A stretch of 32,169 nt of DNA from Bacillota bacterium (GCA_022791155.1 JAAVYN010000038.1:1-32169), one strand, 5' to 3'; positions 1-7,706 are shown, counted from the first letter of the stretch. Notes: generated by a model from the sequence alone, not told the origin. A program made the numbers and translations.

Positions 1-160
1 CCTTCAAAAATTGCATTTTTTAAGACCGTGGGAGGGGCACAGCAAGCTCTCGAATTTTGCTTCGCAAAACGCTTCGTTGCACTTCGCGCCGCGGCTCTCA
101 CGCGGTTCACACCAGCAAGCTCTCGAATTTTGCTTCGGGAAACGCTCCACTTTGTTGCTT
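1..160 (+). repeat. Dispersed intergenic repeat, copy 1 (core duplicated)
   Basis: This non-coding stretch starts with CCTTCAAAAA, a T-run and AAGACCGTGGGAGGGGC, followed by AGCTCTCGAATTTTGC-ttc-GCAAAACG and a GC-rich CGCCGCGGC / CTCACGCGGTTC block. The AGCTCTCGAATTTTGCTTCG core then recurs at about 112-140. Related sequence is present near 3008, 3187, 6981, 15026, 15197, 21180 and 32120, always between genes. The TTTTGC-ttc-GCAAAA part can form a short hairpin. No protein-coding role is supported. Confidence 0.75.
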
Positions 161-295
161 GTTTGAAAAGTTTCAACAAGTGTCAGTTGTGTGAGAGGTG
201 AAAATCTCACGTTGTTTCACTCAAAACCACATATGTGTTTTTGGCGCCAACACTTGTCAAAACTGCACATTCATTTGTCAAATGAAGACATTTTC

Positions 296-331
296 ATGAA
301 AACACAAATCTTTGAAACGCATTGTTTCAAA
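296..331 (-). terminator. Possible terminator downstream of the AzoR-like gene
   Basis: A perfect 8-bp inverted repeat, TTTGAAAC-N5-GTTTCAAA (311-331), lies 20 bp past the minus-strand stop at 351 and is followed on the minus strand by GATTTGTGTTTTC. The T tail is interrupted, so this is a weak candidate. A second perfect palindrome, TTCATTTG-T-CAAATGAA, lies at 270-286. Confidence 0.35.
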
Positions 332-350
332 ATGAAACCCCATTCAATCC

Positions 351-980
351 TCAAATCCCTTTGGAACATGTGAGTGCGGGCAAAAACTCGCGTGCGGCGC
401 ATTCCGCGTCTTTCAACGCTTTTTCAAGAATCTTCTCAACATCATTGCCCCATATGTCAAGGCCCTCGGCGGCCACACACTGAAAGTTTTCTATGCCAAA
501 GAGGGTGCATATTGTTTTGAGATAGCGCGCGCCCATTTCAAGAGGCTCAAATTCACCTGTCATATAGCCGCCCCTTGTTGTTATAAAAACCATTTTTTTG
601 GCGCGGCAAAGGCCAACGCTTCCGGCGTCGGAATATTTGAAGGCTATTCCGGCCACTGCCGTCTGTTCGATATACACCTTCAATATTGACGGAAAACTGT
701 TTTCCCAAAGTGGAGCGGCCACAACAATTCCATCGGCCAGCGCGAACTGGTTTGCCAAGTCAAAAACCGGGTTTGAAAAATCTTTTTGTTTTGCGAGTTC
801 ATTTCTTTTTTCATATGTGTCTTTATAAATCGGCTCGGGGCGCAGTTCATTGAGATCAATTTCGGTCAGATTGATTCCAGGATTGGTTTCCTTCAAAACA
901 GATATGAACCTTTCTGCCAGTTTATATGTGCGAGAAACTTCTTTTCCGCGCACACAGCCGTTCACAAATAATATATCCAT
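351..980 (-). CDS. FMN-dependent NAD(P)H oxidoreductase, AzoR/flavodoxin-like fold
   Basis: A 209-residue soluble protein of the flavodoxin-fold quinone/azo reductase family. Such enzymes bind FMN and pass two electrons from NAD(P)H to quinones, azo or nitro compounds. The region from ADGIVVAAPLWENSFPSILK through FKYSD to KKMVFITTRGG aligns by eye with the FMN-binding loops of E. coli AzoR (AAPMYNF, VTFRYTE, KKAIVITSRGG), and length is normal for the family. The start at 980 is preferred over an upstream in-frame one because AGGAGA lies 8-9 nt before its ATG. It begins 16 bp after the stop of the sigma-54 activator gene on the same strand, so the two are probably co-transcribed. Its physiological substrate cannot be read from the sequence. 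Confidence 0.85.
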   Translation of the reverse strand: MDILFVNGCVRGKEVSRTYKLAERFISVLKETNPGINLTEIDLNELRPEPIYKDTYEKRNELAKQKDFSNPVFDLANQFALADGIVVAAPLWENSFPSILKVYIEQTAVAGIAFKYSDAGSVGLCRAKKMVFITTRGGYMTGEFEPLEMGARYLKTICTLFGIENFQCVAAEGLDIWGNDVEKILEKALKDAECAAREFLPALTCSKGI

Positions 981-996
981 CAAATATCTCTCCTTT

Positions 997-2931
997 TCAC
1001 ATGTCAATTTTGTGATATTTCATTTTGCTCCAAAGTGTGGAGCGGCTCATTCCCAATTCTGCCGCGGTTTTTGTGCGCGACAGGTTGTTGTTTTTGAGCG
1101 CTTGTATAATTTTTTCCTTTTCCCACATGTCGGCGTCTTCACGGCCAAATGTTTCGTCAGACGGCCGTGTGCTGTGGGTTCCTGTCGAAAGCGAACGCGT
1201 CATGCCCTTGTTTATTTCGGCAAAAAGTGCGCTTGTGTTGATATGTTTGTTTTCAAGCATGACACTGAGGCGCTCAAGCATGTTCTGCAGCTCACGCACA
1301 TTGCCGCGCAGCTCATATTTTTCAAGCTCCTCAATTATTTCCCGCCACAAAGCCTGATTGTTTTTATAGCTTTTATAGTTGAATGTTCTAAGATATGACT
1401 CGGCTATGTCAAATATATCCTCCTTGCGCTCCCGCAGCGGCGGAATTGTAATTTCAAGAACATTGAGGCGATAGAACAGGTCTTCACGGAAACTTCCCTT
1501 TTCAACCTCGCTTCGGAGGTTTCTGTTTGTGGCGGATATAACCCGCACATCAATTGGTATAACCTTGTCGCTTCCTATCCTCCTGATTTCCTTTTCCTGT
1601 ATGACCCGGAGAAGCTGTGCCTGCATGTCAAGCGGCATTTCGCCAATTTCGTCAAGGAATATGGTGCCTTTGTGCGCCATTTCAAAAACTCCCATTTTGC
1701 CGCCCTTGCTTGCCCCTGTGAAAGAGCCTTCTTCATATCCAAAAAGTTCGGCCTCCAAAAGATTTTTTGGTATGGCGGCGCAGTTGACAGCCATAAACGG
1801 GCCGCCGTTTCTGCTTCCGGCGTTGTGTATGCTTTGGGCGAAAAGTTCTTTTCCTGTTCCCGTTTCGCCCAATATGAGCACAGCGGCCGACGAGGGGGCA
1901 TAGCTTTTTGCAATGTTTTTCACTTCTTCAATTTTTTTGCTGCTTCCCTTTATGTCAGCAAAGCTATATTTTGCCGAAAATCCTTTTTTGTCTTTATAGA
2001 AATTCACGCGCGCATTTTTCTCGTGTTCCTGAAGCGTGGCAAGGTCTTGAAATGTTGAAACAACGCCCTTCTTTTTGCCGTCTATTTCTATGGGGATTCT
2101 GTGGGTCAGCACAGTGCAATATGGAAGCTGGAAGACGTCGCCAACGTCGCCGCCCTCTTTGTCCATGGCCTTTATCATTTTTGTGCCTTTGACAACGCTG
2201 TCAATGCGCTTGCCCTCAAGGCGGTCGTTTTTGTCCCATTTGAGGAATTTGTAGACCATGTCGTTGGCGGCGATTATGATTCCGTTTTCATCAATTGCAA
2301 GTATGGCGTCATTTGTGAAATTGAACACAACCTTATATTGCTCCATTCTCAAAAGGTTTTCACGGTTTTTCTTTTGCTCGCGTTCGCTGACGCGTATGAT
2401 TTCGTTTGCCGCCCTCACAGCCGCCGTTATGGAATCGGGGCAGTGGCAAAGAATTGCGCTGTCAATTTTTGCTGTTTTCGCGGCCTCAAACGCTTCCGGC
2501 GCGCAAAGATACAGCCCGTTTTTGTCATGCCTCAAAAATCTTTCGTTTTCGCGGCTTTCGCTTGGGTCATATGGCGTCACAGAAGTTTTGAAATAGTCTG
2601 AAAGAAAGGCAAAATTGATGTTGTTTGTTTTTTCGGCTGCAACATAAATTTTTTTCCCCTTAACATTATTGCCATTTAATGAAAAAATACAATCCATAGC
2701 TGTGTATCCAATTTTCAAAATGTTGCCATGGAACTCATTTTCGGGCACTGAAAATGAATCGCTGTCGCTGGCTATGAATATTTTTGCGCCCTTTTTTGTC
2801 AGTTTTTCGCCTGTGAAATTTTTTCCAACAGCAAAAACGGGCAAAGGCTTTTTGACTAAGCTCACTGCGCGGCGGAGCTTTTCGGCATATTCTTTGAACG
2901 GCGTTATTATGCAAATTGACATGTCTTCCAT
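997..2931 (-). CDS. Sigma-54-dependent transcriptional activator, PrpR-like with PAS domain
   Basis: A 644-residue enhancer-binding protein. Residues about 1-190 resemble the PrpR N-terminal sensor layout but lack a clear RGGTA motif. A PAS domain follows at about 197-300. The AAA+ ATPase has Walker A GETGTGKE at about 355, the sigma-54 contact loop as GSFTGA at about 402 (usual form GAFTGA), and Walker B TIFLDEIGEMP at about 423. A Fis-type helix-turn-helix (KTAAELGMSRSTLWSKM) ends the protein. The ATG at 2931 follows AAGGAAG; the reading frame stays open upstream only to a TTG in a repeat, so that extension was rejected. It is co-directional with the AzoR-like gene. The family drives sigma-54 promoters in response to a small molecule, often a short organic acid; the effector here is unknown. 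I found no convincing -24/-12 promoter in the spacers examined. Confidence 0.93.
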   Translation of the reverse strand: MEDMSICIITPFKEYAEKLRRAVSLVKKPLPVFAVGKNFTGEKLTKKGAKIFIASDSDSFSVPENEFHGNILKIGYTAMDCIFSLNGNNVKGKKIYVAAEKTNNINFAFLSDYFKTSVTPYDPSESRENERFLRHDKNGLYLCAPEAFEAAKTAKIDSAILCHCPDSITAAVRAANEIIRVSEREQKKNRENLLRMEQYKVVFNFTNDAILAIDENGIIIAANDMVYKFLKWDKNDRLEGKRIDSVVKGTKMIKAMDKEGGDVGDVFQLPYCTVLTHRIPIEIDGKKKGVVSTFQDLATLQEHEKNARVNFYKDKKGFSAKYSFADIKGSSKKIEEVKNIAKSYAPSSAAVLILGETGTGKELFAQSIHNAGSRNGGPFMAVNCAAIPKNLLEAELFGYEEGSFTGASKGGKMGVFEMAHKGTIFLDEIGEMPLDMQAQLLRVIQEKEIRRIGSDKVIPIDVRVISATNRNLRSEVEKGSFREDLFYRLNVLEITIPPLRERKEDIFDIAESYLRTFNYKSYKNNQALWREIIEELEKYELRGNVRELQNMLERLSVMLENKHINTSALFAEINKGMTRSLSTGTHSTRPSDETFGREDADMWEKEKIIQALKNNNLSRTKTAAELGMSRSTLWSKMKYHKIDM

Positions 2932-3007
2932 GAGAACACTTCCTTGTTGTTTAGGTTTGGGGGTGTTTTGTTTTTGGGAGGGGTGATTTGTGGTTTTTAG
3001 GGAGGGT

Positions 3008-3046
3008 GTTTTTTTGAGGCTGTGGGAGGGGCGTGAGATCCGCGGC
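3008..3046 (+). repeat. Dispersed repeat fragment, GTGGGAGGGGC end
   Basis: A T-run followed by GAGGCTGTGGGAGGGGCGTGAGA matches the left end of the copy at the window start. It lies in the untranslated leader of the sigma-54 activator gene and makes the frame look open upstream of the real start. Confidence 0.5.
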
Positions 3047-3186
3047 GGCAAAGCATCTTCCCCGCCAATTCCCCATTCTCCAGTCTAAAAAAATGCCCTT
3101 TAGAAAACCACAATTTGCTCAAAAAATGACAACAAACTCACAAAACATACATTATATAAGAATTGCGTTAATATAATTTCAATAAA

Positions 3187-3245
3187 CAAGCTCTCAAGTT
3201 TCACTTTGGGGAATTGTCTTTGGATGCTTCGGCTCAATTCCCCCC
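3187..3245 (+). repeat. Diverged dispersed repeat with hairpin
   Basis: CAAGCTCTCAAGTTTCACTTT resembles the AAGCTCTCGAATTTTGC core of the other copies. It continues into a perfect 9-bp hairpin, GGGGAATTG (3208-3216) with CAATTCCCC (3235-3243). The loop contains GATGCTTCGGCT. It sits between the divergent sigma-54 activator and alcohol dehydrogenase genes. Confidence 0.45.
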
Positions 3246-3435
3246 TATTGCATATTCAGGCTGATTTCTATATTTTTTACAATAGAGTATATCACAAAAA
3301 TCAAATGTTAAAAAGCTCCAAAAGTTCCAACGCATATTAACCGTTGATATTATCAAATTTTTCACACGTTGGCATGGTATAATTTTGGTATAGTTGACAA
3401 AAATTTTATATTTGTTAAAAAATTTTCAATTTCGA

Positions 3436-3464
3436 TTGAAATTAATGACATGTAGTTGTATAAT
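3436..3464 (+). promoter_or_regulatory. Sigma-70 promoter of the alcohol dehydrogenase gene
   Basis: TTGAAA (3436-3441), a 17-bp spacer and TATAAT (3459-3464) predict a start near 3471. A second possible site is the extended -10 element TGGTATAAT at 3375-3383. Either predicts a leader of about 240 nt or more before the ATG at 3710. Confidence 0.7.
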
Positions 3465-3481
3465 AAAAATCAGAAACAACC

Positions 3482-3525
3482 GTCTGACGTGCCAAAGCCT
3501 GTCCCAACACCATGGCACGTCGGAC
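3482..3525. promoter_or_regulatory. 13-bp inverted repeat just after the promoter (operator or leader hairpin)
   Basis: GTCTGACGTGCCA (3482-3494) faces TGGCACGTCGGAC (3513-3525). Twelve of 13 positions pair, and the remaining one is a G-U pair in RNA; the loop is 18 nt. It begins about 11 nt after the predicted start. It could be a regulator site or the first stem of a structured leader. TGGCACG resembles a sigma-54 -24 element, but neither arm has TTGC at the correct distance. Confidence 0.6.
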
Positions 3526-3604
3526 AAATTAAACTTAGTTGTGGATTTGTTTTCAAATTTGCACAAATGTGCTAAATGTGCTCAAGGCCGCAATGCCGTT
3601 TTCA

Positions 3605-3680
3605 GCAGTATGCAGCATACTGCCAAACAGCCTCGGCAGATGTTTCACGTTTGAATTGCCGCGGCTTATTAATTTTTTTG
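3605..3680 (+). promoter_or_regulatory. Attenuator-like structure in the alcohol dehydrogenase leader
   Basis: A perfect palindrome GCAGTATGC-A-GCATACTGC occupies 3605-3623. Just downstream, GCCTCGGCA (3630-3638) pairs with TGCCGCGGC (3657-3665) with one mismatch, followed by a U-rich tail ending in seven T (3673-3679). CTGCC (3620-3624) can alternatively pair with GGCAG (3635-3639), which would disrupt the terminator-like stem. Such mutually exclusive pairings are what an attenuator or riboswitch expression platform looks like. The T-run is several bases away from the stem, so termination strength is uncertain. Confidence 0.45.
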
Positions 3681-3709
3681 ACAAATGTGTTAAAGGAGAG
3701 TTGAAAGTT

Positions 3710-4795
3710 ATGGACACAACAAATGTATTATTCCCGGGATACACAATAGGCTCAGGGTTGGAAACATATGCAAAATTGGGTGAACTTTGTTCAAGATATG
3801 GCAAAAAAGCCGTTGTTATAGGCGGCGAAAGGGCTTTGGCCGCAATCAAGCCTGTGCTCACAGAAGCAGTGAAGGGAACTGATATAGAGCTTGTTGGTTT
3901 TGAATGGTTTGGCGGAGTTGCCTCATATGAAAACGGCGACAGGCTTCTTGAGCTTGACACAGTTAAACAGGCCGACATGATATTTGCCTGTGGCGGCGGA
4001 AAAGCCATTGACACATCAAAATATGTGGCAATGAAGGCCGAAAAGCCTTTCTTCACATTCCCAACAATCGCAGCCACATGTGCGGCCACAACAGCCATTG
4101 CTGTTATGTATTATCCAAACGGCGTTCAAAAAGACGTTTTTGTTGCACCGCGCCCAGCCATACATAACTTCATAAACCTCGACATAATTGCAAAGGCGCC
4201 TGAAGTTTATCTTTGGGCCGGCATTGGCGACACCCTTGCAAAATATACAGAAGTTCCATTTTCATGCCGCGGCCGCGAGCTTGCGCACAAAGACGCCCTT
4301 CCATGCGTCATGAGCGCCATGACAGGAGATCCGCTTCTCAAATATGGCACAAAAGCCATGGAAGACGTCAAAAACAACAGATCTTCTTTCGAGCTTGAGC
4401 AGGCTGTTCTTGCCGTTGTTCTCACAAGCGGCCTTGTTTCATATCTCATTGACATAAACCTCAACAGCGGCATGGGCCATGCCATATTCTATGGCATGAC
4501 AGTTCTTCCTCAAATTGAGGAAAGACATCTTCATGGCGAAGTTGTGAGCTATGGTGTGCTTTGCATGCTCATGATGGACAAACAAATGGAAAAACTGGAA
4601 CAAATATACAAATTCATGAAGTCAATAGGTCTTCCAACAAAACTTGCCGACATGGAAGTTTCTGTTGACGAAATTGAGCCTGTTCTTGACAGCGCCATCA
4701 CAAAATATGACATAGAAGTTTCTCCTTATAAGATCACAAAAGACATGATGCGTCAGGCAATACTCGATCTTGAGGAATACAACAAAACTCACTGA
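3710..4795 (+). CDS. Iron-containing alcohol dehydrogenase, GldA/HcxA-like
   Basis: A 361-residue cytoplasmic NAD(P)-dependent dehydrogenase of the glycerol-dehydrogenase branch of metal-dependent (group III) alcohol dehydrogenases. Visible motifs are the nucleotide-binding GGGKAIDTSKYVA, the TFPTIAATCAA loop, and the three metal-ligand contexts AGIGD, GMGHAIFYG and LHGEVVSYG. The ATG at 3710 follows AAAGGAG by about 10 nt; the frame extends further upstream only through the leader and was not used. Family members oxidise glycerol or reduce 2-oxoacids (E. coli HcxA acts on 2-oxobutyrate and 2-oxoglutarate). With methionine gamma-lyase, which makes 2-oxobutyrate, encoded 13 kb away, a 2-oxoacid reductase role is attractive but unproved. 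Expression is likely controlled through its structured leader. Confidence 0.88.
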   Translation: MDTTNVLFPGYTIGSGLETYAKLGELCSRYGKKAVVIGGERALAAIKPVLTEAVKGTDIELVGFEWFGGVASYENGDRLLELDTVKQADMIFACGGGKAIDTSKYVAMKAEKPFFTFPTIAATCAATTAIAVMYYPNGVQKDVFVAPRPAIHNFINLDIIAKAPEVYLWAGIGDTLAKYTEVPFSCRGRELAHKDALPCVMSAMTGDPLLKYGTKAMEDVKNNRSSFELEQAVLAVVLTSGLVSYLIDINLNSGMGHAIFYGMTVLPQIEERHLHGEVVSYGVLCMLMMDKQMEKLEQIYKFMKSIGLPTKLADMEVSVDEIEPVLDSAITKYDIEVSPYKITKDMMRQAILDLEEYNKTH

Positions 4796-4831
4796 CAGAC
4801 ATTCACTATATATAATAGCCACCCATAACTA

Positions 4832-4879
4832 AGCAAGCCCCTTTTGCTGAACCAACAAGTTCTTCAAAAGGGGCTTGCT
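4832..4879 (+). terminator. Perfect 15-bp hairpin after the alcohol dehydrogenase gene
   Basis: AGCAAGCCCCTTTTG (4832-4846) pairs perfectly with CAAAAGGGGCTTGCT (4865-4879) across an 18-nt loop, 37 bp after the stop codon. There is no T-run on either side. It may be a weak terminator or an mRNA 3'-end stabiliser. Confidence 0.55.
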
Positions 4880-5486
4880 CCATTATAAACAGCTTCAAGC
4901 GTTGTCTGCTGTTTATTGATCAACCTTTCATGCTTTTTAATTTTTTCATTTATATATGTCACATGTTACACATTGTTTGGCAAGTTTGTTTTCAGCTGAG
5001 TTTTGAAAAAGTGAGCGTGGCCTCAAGCATTTGTGTTTTGGTTCAGTTTGCCACGAAAACATTGCAAAATCCGTTTGTTTTTGGCCAGATTTTGAATTTG
5101 ATATGTAACATGTTTAATATTTTATGTTTGGCGAGTTGTTATTAGCTTTATAAAATCGGTTAAACAGTTCATATTTCCAATTTGAGCGTGAACGGCTGTG
5201 GCTTTCCAAGTTTTGTGCTTGTTGGGGCAAGTGAGAAAGGGCCAACATATTATGAATTTGAAAAACACTCATGCCGCGGCTGATTCATATGGGCTATGGC
5301 AGTGTTGGCCTTTGCTGAACACAAATGCACTGAAGTGGAATTTATCATGTGCAATGTTCATTGCTTTTTGTTCTTTCCCCGAAGCAGGAAGACTTTTTGA
5401 AAACATTCTTTATTGTGAATAAATTTGGCGAAATTGATATAAAACTTTAGATTTAATAAAAAATGTATTTTTCTCGTGGAAATATG
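4880..5486. other. Long AT-rich spacer before the aminotransferase gene
   Basis: No ORF with a credible ribosome site is visible here. ACATGTTACA (4961-4970) and its reverse complement TGTAACATGT (5104-5113) form a widely spaced inverted pair; the same decamer occurs near 27209. Apart from this, I see no structured element until the promoter at 5487. Confidence 0.5.
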
Positions 5487-5515
5487 TTGCTATATTGCGG
5501 ATACTGTGCTATACT
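5487..5515 (+). promoter_or_regulatory. Sigma-70 promoter of the aminotransferase gene
   Basis: TTGCTA (5487-5492), a 17-bp spacer and TATACT (5510-5515) are visible, with TG at 5507-5508 making an extended -10. The start would be near 5522, giving a leader of about 92 nt that contains a 6-bp hairpin, ACAGCG-N9-CGCTGT. Confidence 0.7.
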
Positions 5516-5613
5516 TCTAAGCAGTCTAAAAAAAGTAAATTCCACAGCGCTGAAATGACGCTGTATATTGATTATAATATTTAATTTGACTTTTGTTTTG
5601 GAGGTATGCTGAT

Positions 5614-6843
5614 ATGGCTTTTGAAAGAGATATATTTGAGGGCGCTGATAGAATTAAGAATTGCTATTTTTCACCAGTGCGCGTTGTGAGCGAAAGAGTT
5701 TTTGAGCTTCAGGCCATGGGCCGCGACATTGTCAATTTTGGAGAGGGCGAGCCCGATTTTGACACGCCAAAAGGAATTGTTGACGCCACAATCAATGCGC
5801 TCAATGAAAAATATACACACTATGCCAACAACCGCGGGCTCATAGAACTTAGGCGCGAGATAAGCAAACTGACAGAAGAAATCAATGGCATAACATATGA
5901 TCCTGAAACTGAAATCATGGTCACTTCAGCCGGAGCAGAAACAATAAACGACGCCATAATGGCGTTTCTCAACCCTGGCGATGAGGCAATCATATTCACA
6001 CCGGCGTTCTTCAACTATGAAAACCTCATTTATATGGCGGGCGGCAAAGTTGTGGACATACCGCTTAAAGGCGAAAACGGTTTCCAAATTGATCCAGAGG
6101 AGCTTCGCCGCAATATAACTGAAAAAACAAAAATGATTGTCATAAACAATCCATGCAATCCAACGGGCGTTGTGTTCAACGATGATGTTTTGGCCGAGGT
6201 TGCCAAAATTGCCTGCGAGTTTAACCTGATTGTCTTCAGCGACGAGATATACAGCAAAATCATATATGGCGGCAAAAAATTCCGCTCAATGGCTTCTTTC
6301 CCCGGCATGAGAGAAAGAACAATAATTGGCAACGGTTTCTCAAAGCTATATTCAATGACGGGCTGGAGAGTTGGCTATCTCCTTTTTGACAAAAGAATGA
6401 TGTCAAGCCTTCTGAAAGTTCATCACTATTGCGTTACATGCACGCCAACGTTCATACAAAAAGGTTTGGCCGATTCAATGAACCTTCCTTCAGTGAAGGC
6501 CGACGGACAAGTGATGGTTGAAACGTATGCAAAAAGACGTGACATAGTTTGCAAATATCTTGACATGGTGCCTGAATTCACATATGCAGAGCCAATGGGC
6601 GCGTTTTATGTTTTTGTTGATGTTTCGCGCACAGGCATTGACGGCGACAAGTTCACTGAAAGGCTCCGGGAAGAACACAATGTGGCGGCCATTCCCGGAA
6701 GCGGCCTTGGCGGTGAGAAATTCAAAAATTATATAAGGCTTTCCTTTGTGACTGATGAAAAAAACGTTGTGAGAGGAATGAAAGAAATTATAAGCCTTGT
6801 GGAAGAACTTAGAGAAGAAAGAAAAGACAAAGTTGCCTGCTGA
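5614..6843 (+). CDS. Class I/II PLP-dependent aminotransferase (aspartate aminotransferase fold)
   Basis: A 409-residue fold-type I aminotransferase. Visible are FGEGEPDFDTP near the N-terminus, the cofactor-contacting NNPCNPTG, DEIYSKIIYGG, and the Schiff-base lysine in GNGFSKLYSMTGWRVGY. PMGAFYVFVDV and the later YIRLSFV contain the conserved substrate-carboxylate arginine region. The ATG at 5614 lies 9 nt after GGAGG. The family moves an amino group between an amino acid and 2-oxoglutarate or another 2-oxoacid; specificity (aspartate, aromatic, branched-chain or cysteate) cannot be told from sequence. It has its own promoter and two terminators, so it is monocistronic. Neighbouring genes for a dehydrogenase and an amino-acid importer suggest catabolic use. 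Confidence 0.92.
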   Translation: MAFERDIFEGADRIKNCYFSPVRVVSERVFELQAMGRDIVNFGEGEPDFDTPKGIVDATINALNEKYTHYANNRGLIELRREISKLTEEINGITYDPETEIMVTSAGAETINDAIMAFLNPGDEAIIFTPAFFNYENLIYMAGGKVVDIPLKGENGFQIDPEELRRNITEKTKMIVINNPCNPTGVVFNDDVLAEVAKIACEFNLIVFSDEIYSKIIYGGKKFRSMASFPGMRERTIIGNGFSKLYSMTGWRVGYLLFDKRMMSSLLKVHHYCVTCTPTFIQKGLADSMNLPSVKADGQVMVETYAKRRDIVCKYLDMVPEFTYAEPMGAFYVFVDVSRTGIDGDKFTERLREEHNVAAIPGSGLGGEKFKNYIRLSFVTDEKNVVRGMKEIISLVEELREERKDKVAC

Positions 6844-6853
6844 AAGTTTGTCT

Positions 6854-6872
6854 GCCGTTTAACGGCGTTTTT
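6854..6872 (+). terminator. Terminator after the aminotransferase gene, first
   Basis: GCCGT (6854-6858), loop TTA, ACGGC (6862-6866) and then GTTTTTA form a compact intrinsic terminator 10 bp after the stop. Confidence 0.65.
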
Positions 6873-6911
6873 AGAGCTTGACTTTTCTCCCCTCCTGAAA
6901 CGGGCAAGCTG

Positions 6912-6943
6912 CCCCCAGTCTCTTTGTGGCTGGGGATTTTTTT
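6912..6943 (+). terminator. Terminator after the aminotransferase gene, second
   Basis: CCCCAG (6913-6918) pairs with CTGGGG (6930-6935), followed by A and seven T. It backs up the weaker hairpin at 6854. Confidence 0.8.
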
Positions 6944-6980
6944 AGTGTCAGCGTTTGGTCAATTCATGTTTTTTTAAAGG

Positions 6981-7014
6981 GATTTTAAGAGTGCGGGAGG
7001 GGCGGTCTTAAATC
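6981..7014 (+). repeat. Short dispersed repeat with inverted ends
   Basis: GATTTTAAGA (6981-6990) and TCTTAAATC (7006-7014) are inverted ends around GTGCGGGAGGGGCGG. Longer relatives have AAGACCGTGGGAGGGG at the left and CCCGCGGTCTTA at the right. This looks like a copy reduced to its two ends. Confidence 0.5.
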
Positions 7015-7120
7015 AATTTTTAAAAACATTGAATTGAAAAAACAACAACCACAAACAGCAGTCTCCCCCCACAGCACATATCGCAATTGTAAAAAAATCC
7101 TAAATATTGAAAAATAATTG

Positions 7121-7149
7121 TTGACTTTATGCAGACAAGTCATTATACT
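7121..7149 (+). promoter_or_regulatory. Sigma-70 promoter of the small Cys-rich protein gene
   Basis: TTGACT (7121-7126), exactly 17 bp, then TATACT (7144-7149). The predicted start is near 7156, giving a leader of about 30 nt with AAGGAGGG. Confidence 0.8.
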
Positions 7150-7185
7150 TTAGTCTATGCAAAATGATGAAGGAGGGAAATGGCC

Positions 7186-7431
7186 ATGAAAAAAATGAAT
7201 GAAAAACAACACAGCAACCCGTGCCGTTGTGAAAAAAACGCGGCTTCATTTTCATGCCGTTTTAACTCCTTTGATATGTTTTCATGTGTAGACGCTGTAA
7301 TGGCGTCTATTTTTATTTCAATTGCATGCGCAAAAGCATCAGCCCTACTCGTCGTGGGCATTATTGCGCCGCTATTCGCGGCTTTTATATGTGAATATTG
7401 CCATACTCAAAAACAAAAGGTTGTGTTGTGA
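7186..7431 (+). CDS. Small Cys-rich membrane protein of unknown function
   Basis: An 81-residue protein I do not recognise. The start at 7186 is 9 nt after GGAGG; the in-frame ATG at 7180 is only about 3 nt from it and is less likely. The N-terminal third is polar with cysteines in NPCRCEK and FSCRFN. From about residue 33, FSCVDAVMASIFISIACAKA and SALLVVGIIAPLFAAFICEY are hydrophobic and could form one or two membrane helices; the tail EYCHTQKQKVV is polar and basic. Seven cysteines in 81 residues is high. The gene has its own consensus promoter, a strong ribosome site and an intrinsic terminator, which makes it a genuine gene rather than a chance reading frame. It stands alone between the aminotransferase and livK genes. 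Confidence 0.72.
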   Translation: MKKMNEKQHSNPCRCEKNAASFSCRFNSFDMFSCVDAVMASIFISIACAKASALLVVGIIAPLFAAFICEYCHTQKQKVVL

Positions 7432-7452
7432 AACTTAGAAGATCGATTTAAC

Positions 7453-7482
7453 AACGGCCCAAATTTTTGAGGCCGTTTTTTT
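7453..7482 (+). terminator. Terminator of the small Cys-rich protein gene
   Basis: AACGGCC (7453-7459) pairs with GGCCGTT (7471-7477), and T continues to 7482. It lies 22 bp after the stop and separates this gene from livK. Confidence 0.85.
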
Positions 7483-7700
7483 ATATATATTTTTCAAACA
7501 AAAAAAACATTGCTGAGCGCACAACAATGAGGCCACAATGCCGGGCACAATTTGGCAATGCAAAACCGTTGGAAAAAATGACCAACGCCAAACATTTCAC
7601 TGTGCCAAAAACTGCTCCGCAAAAAGAAAGCACGCTCAAAAGCAAAGCGGCGCTGAACTGTTTTTAACGTTAAAATGTCATGGTTTCAACAAACTGTGGC

Positions 7701-7706
7701 TATAAT
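7701..7706 (+). promoter_or_regulatory. livK -10 element
   Basis: TATAAT lies 24 bp upstream of the livK start, with AAAGGAGAG between. No good -35 hexamer is found 16-18 bp upstream, suggesting a weak or activator-dependent promoter and a leader of only about 18 nt. Confidence 0.5.

Noticed and set aside
4-210. Minus-strand frame sharing the string CEPRESR with a frame near 15090
   Set aside because: The shared peptide is a translation of the dispersed repeat, not a conserved protein.
5476-5492. TGGAAATATGTTGCT as a sigma-54 promoter for the aminotransferase
   Set aside because: GG and GC are separated by 9 bp, not 10, and an extended sigma-70 promoter occupies the same place.
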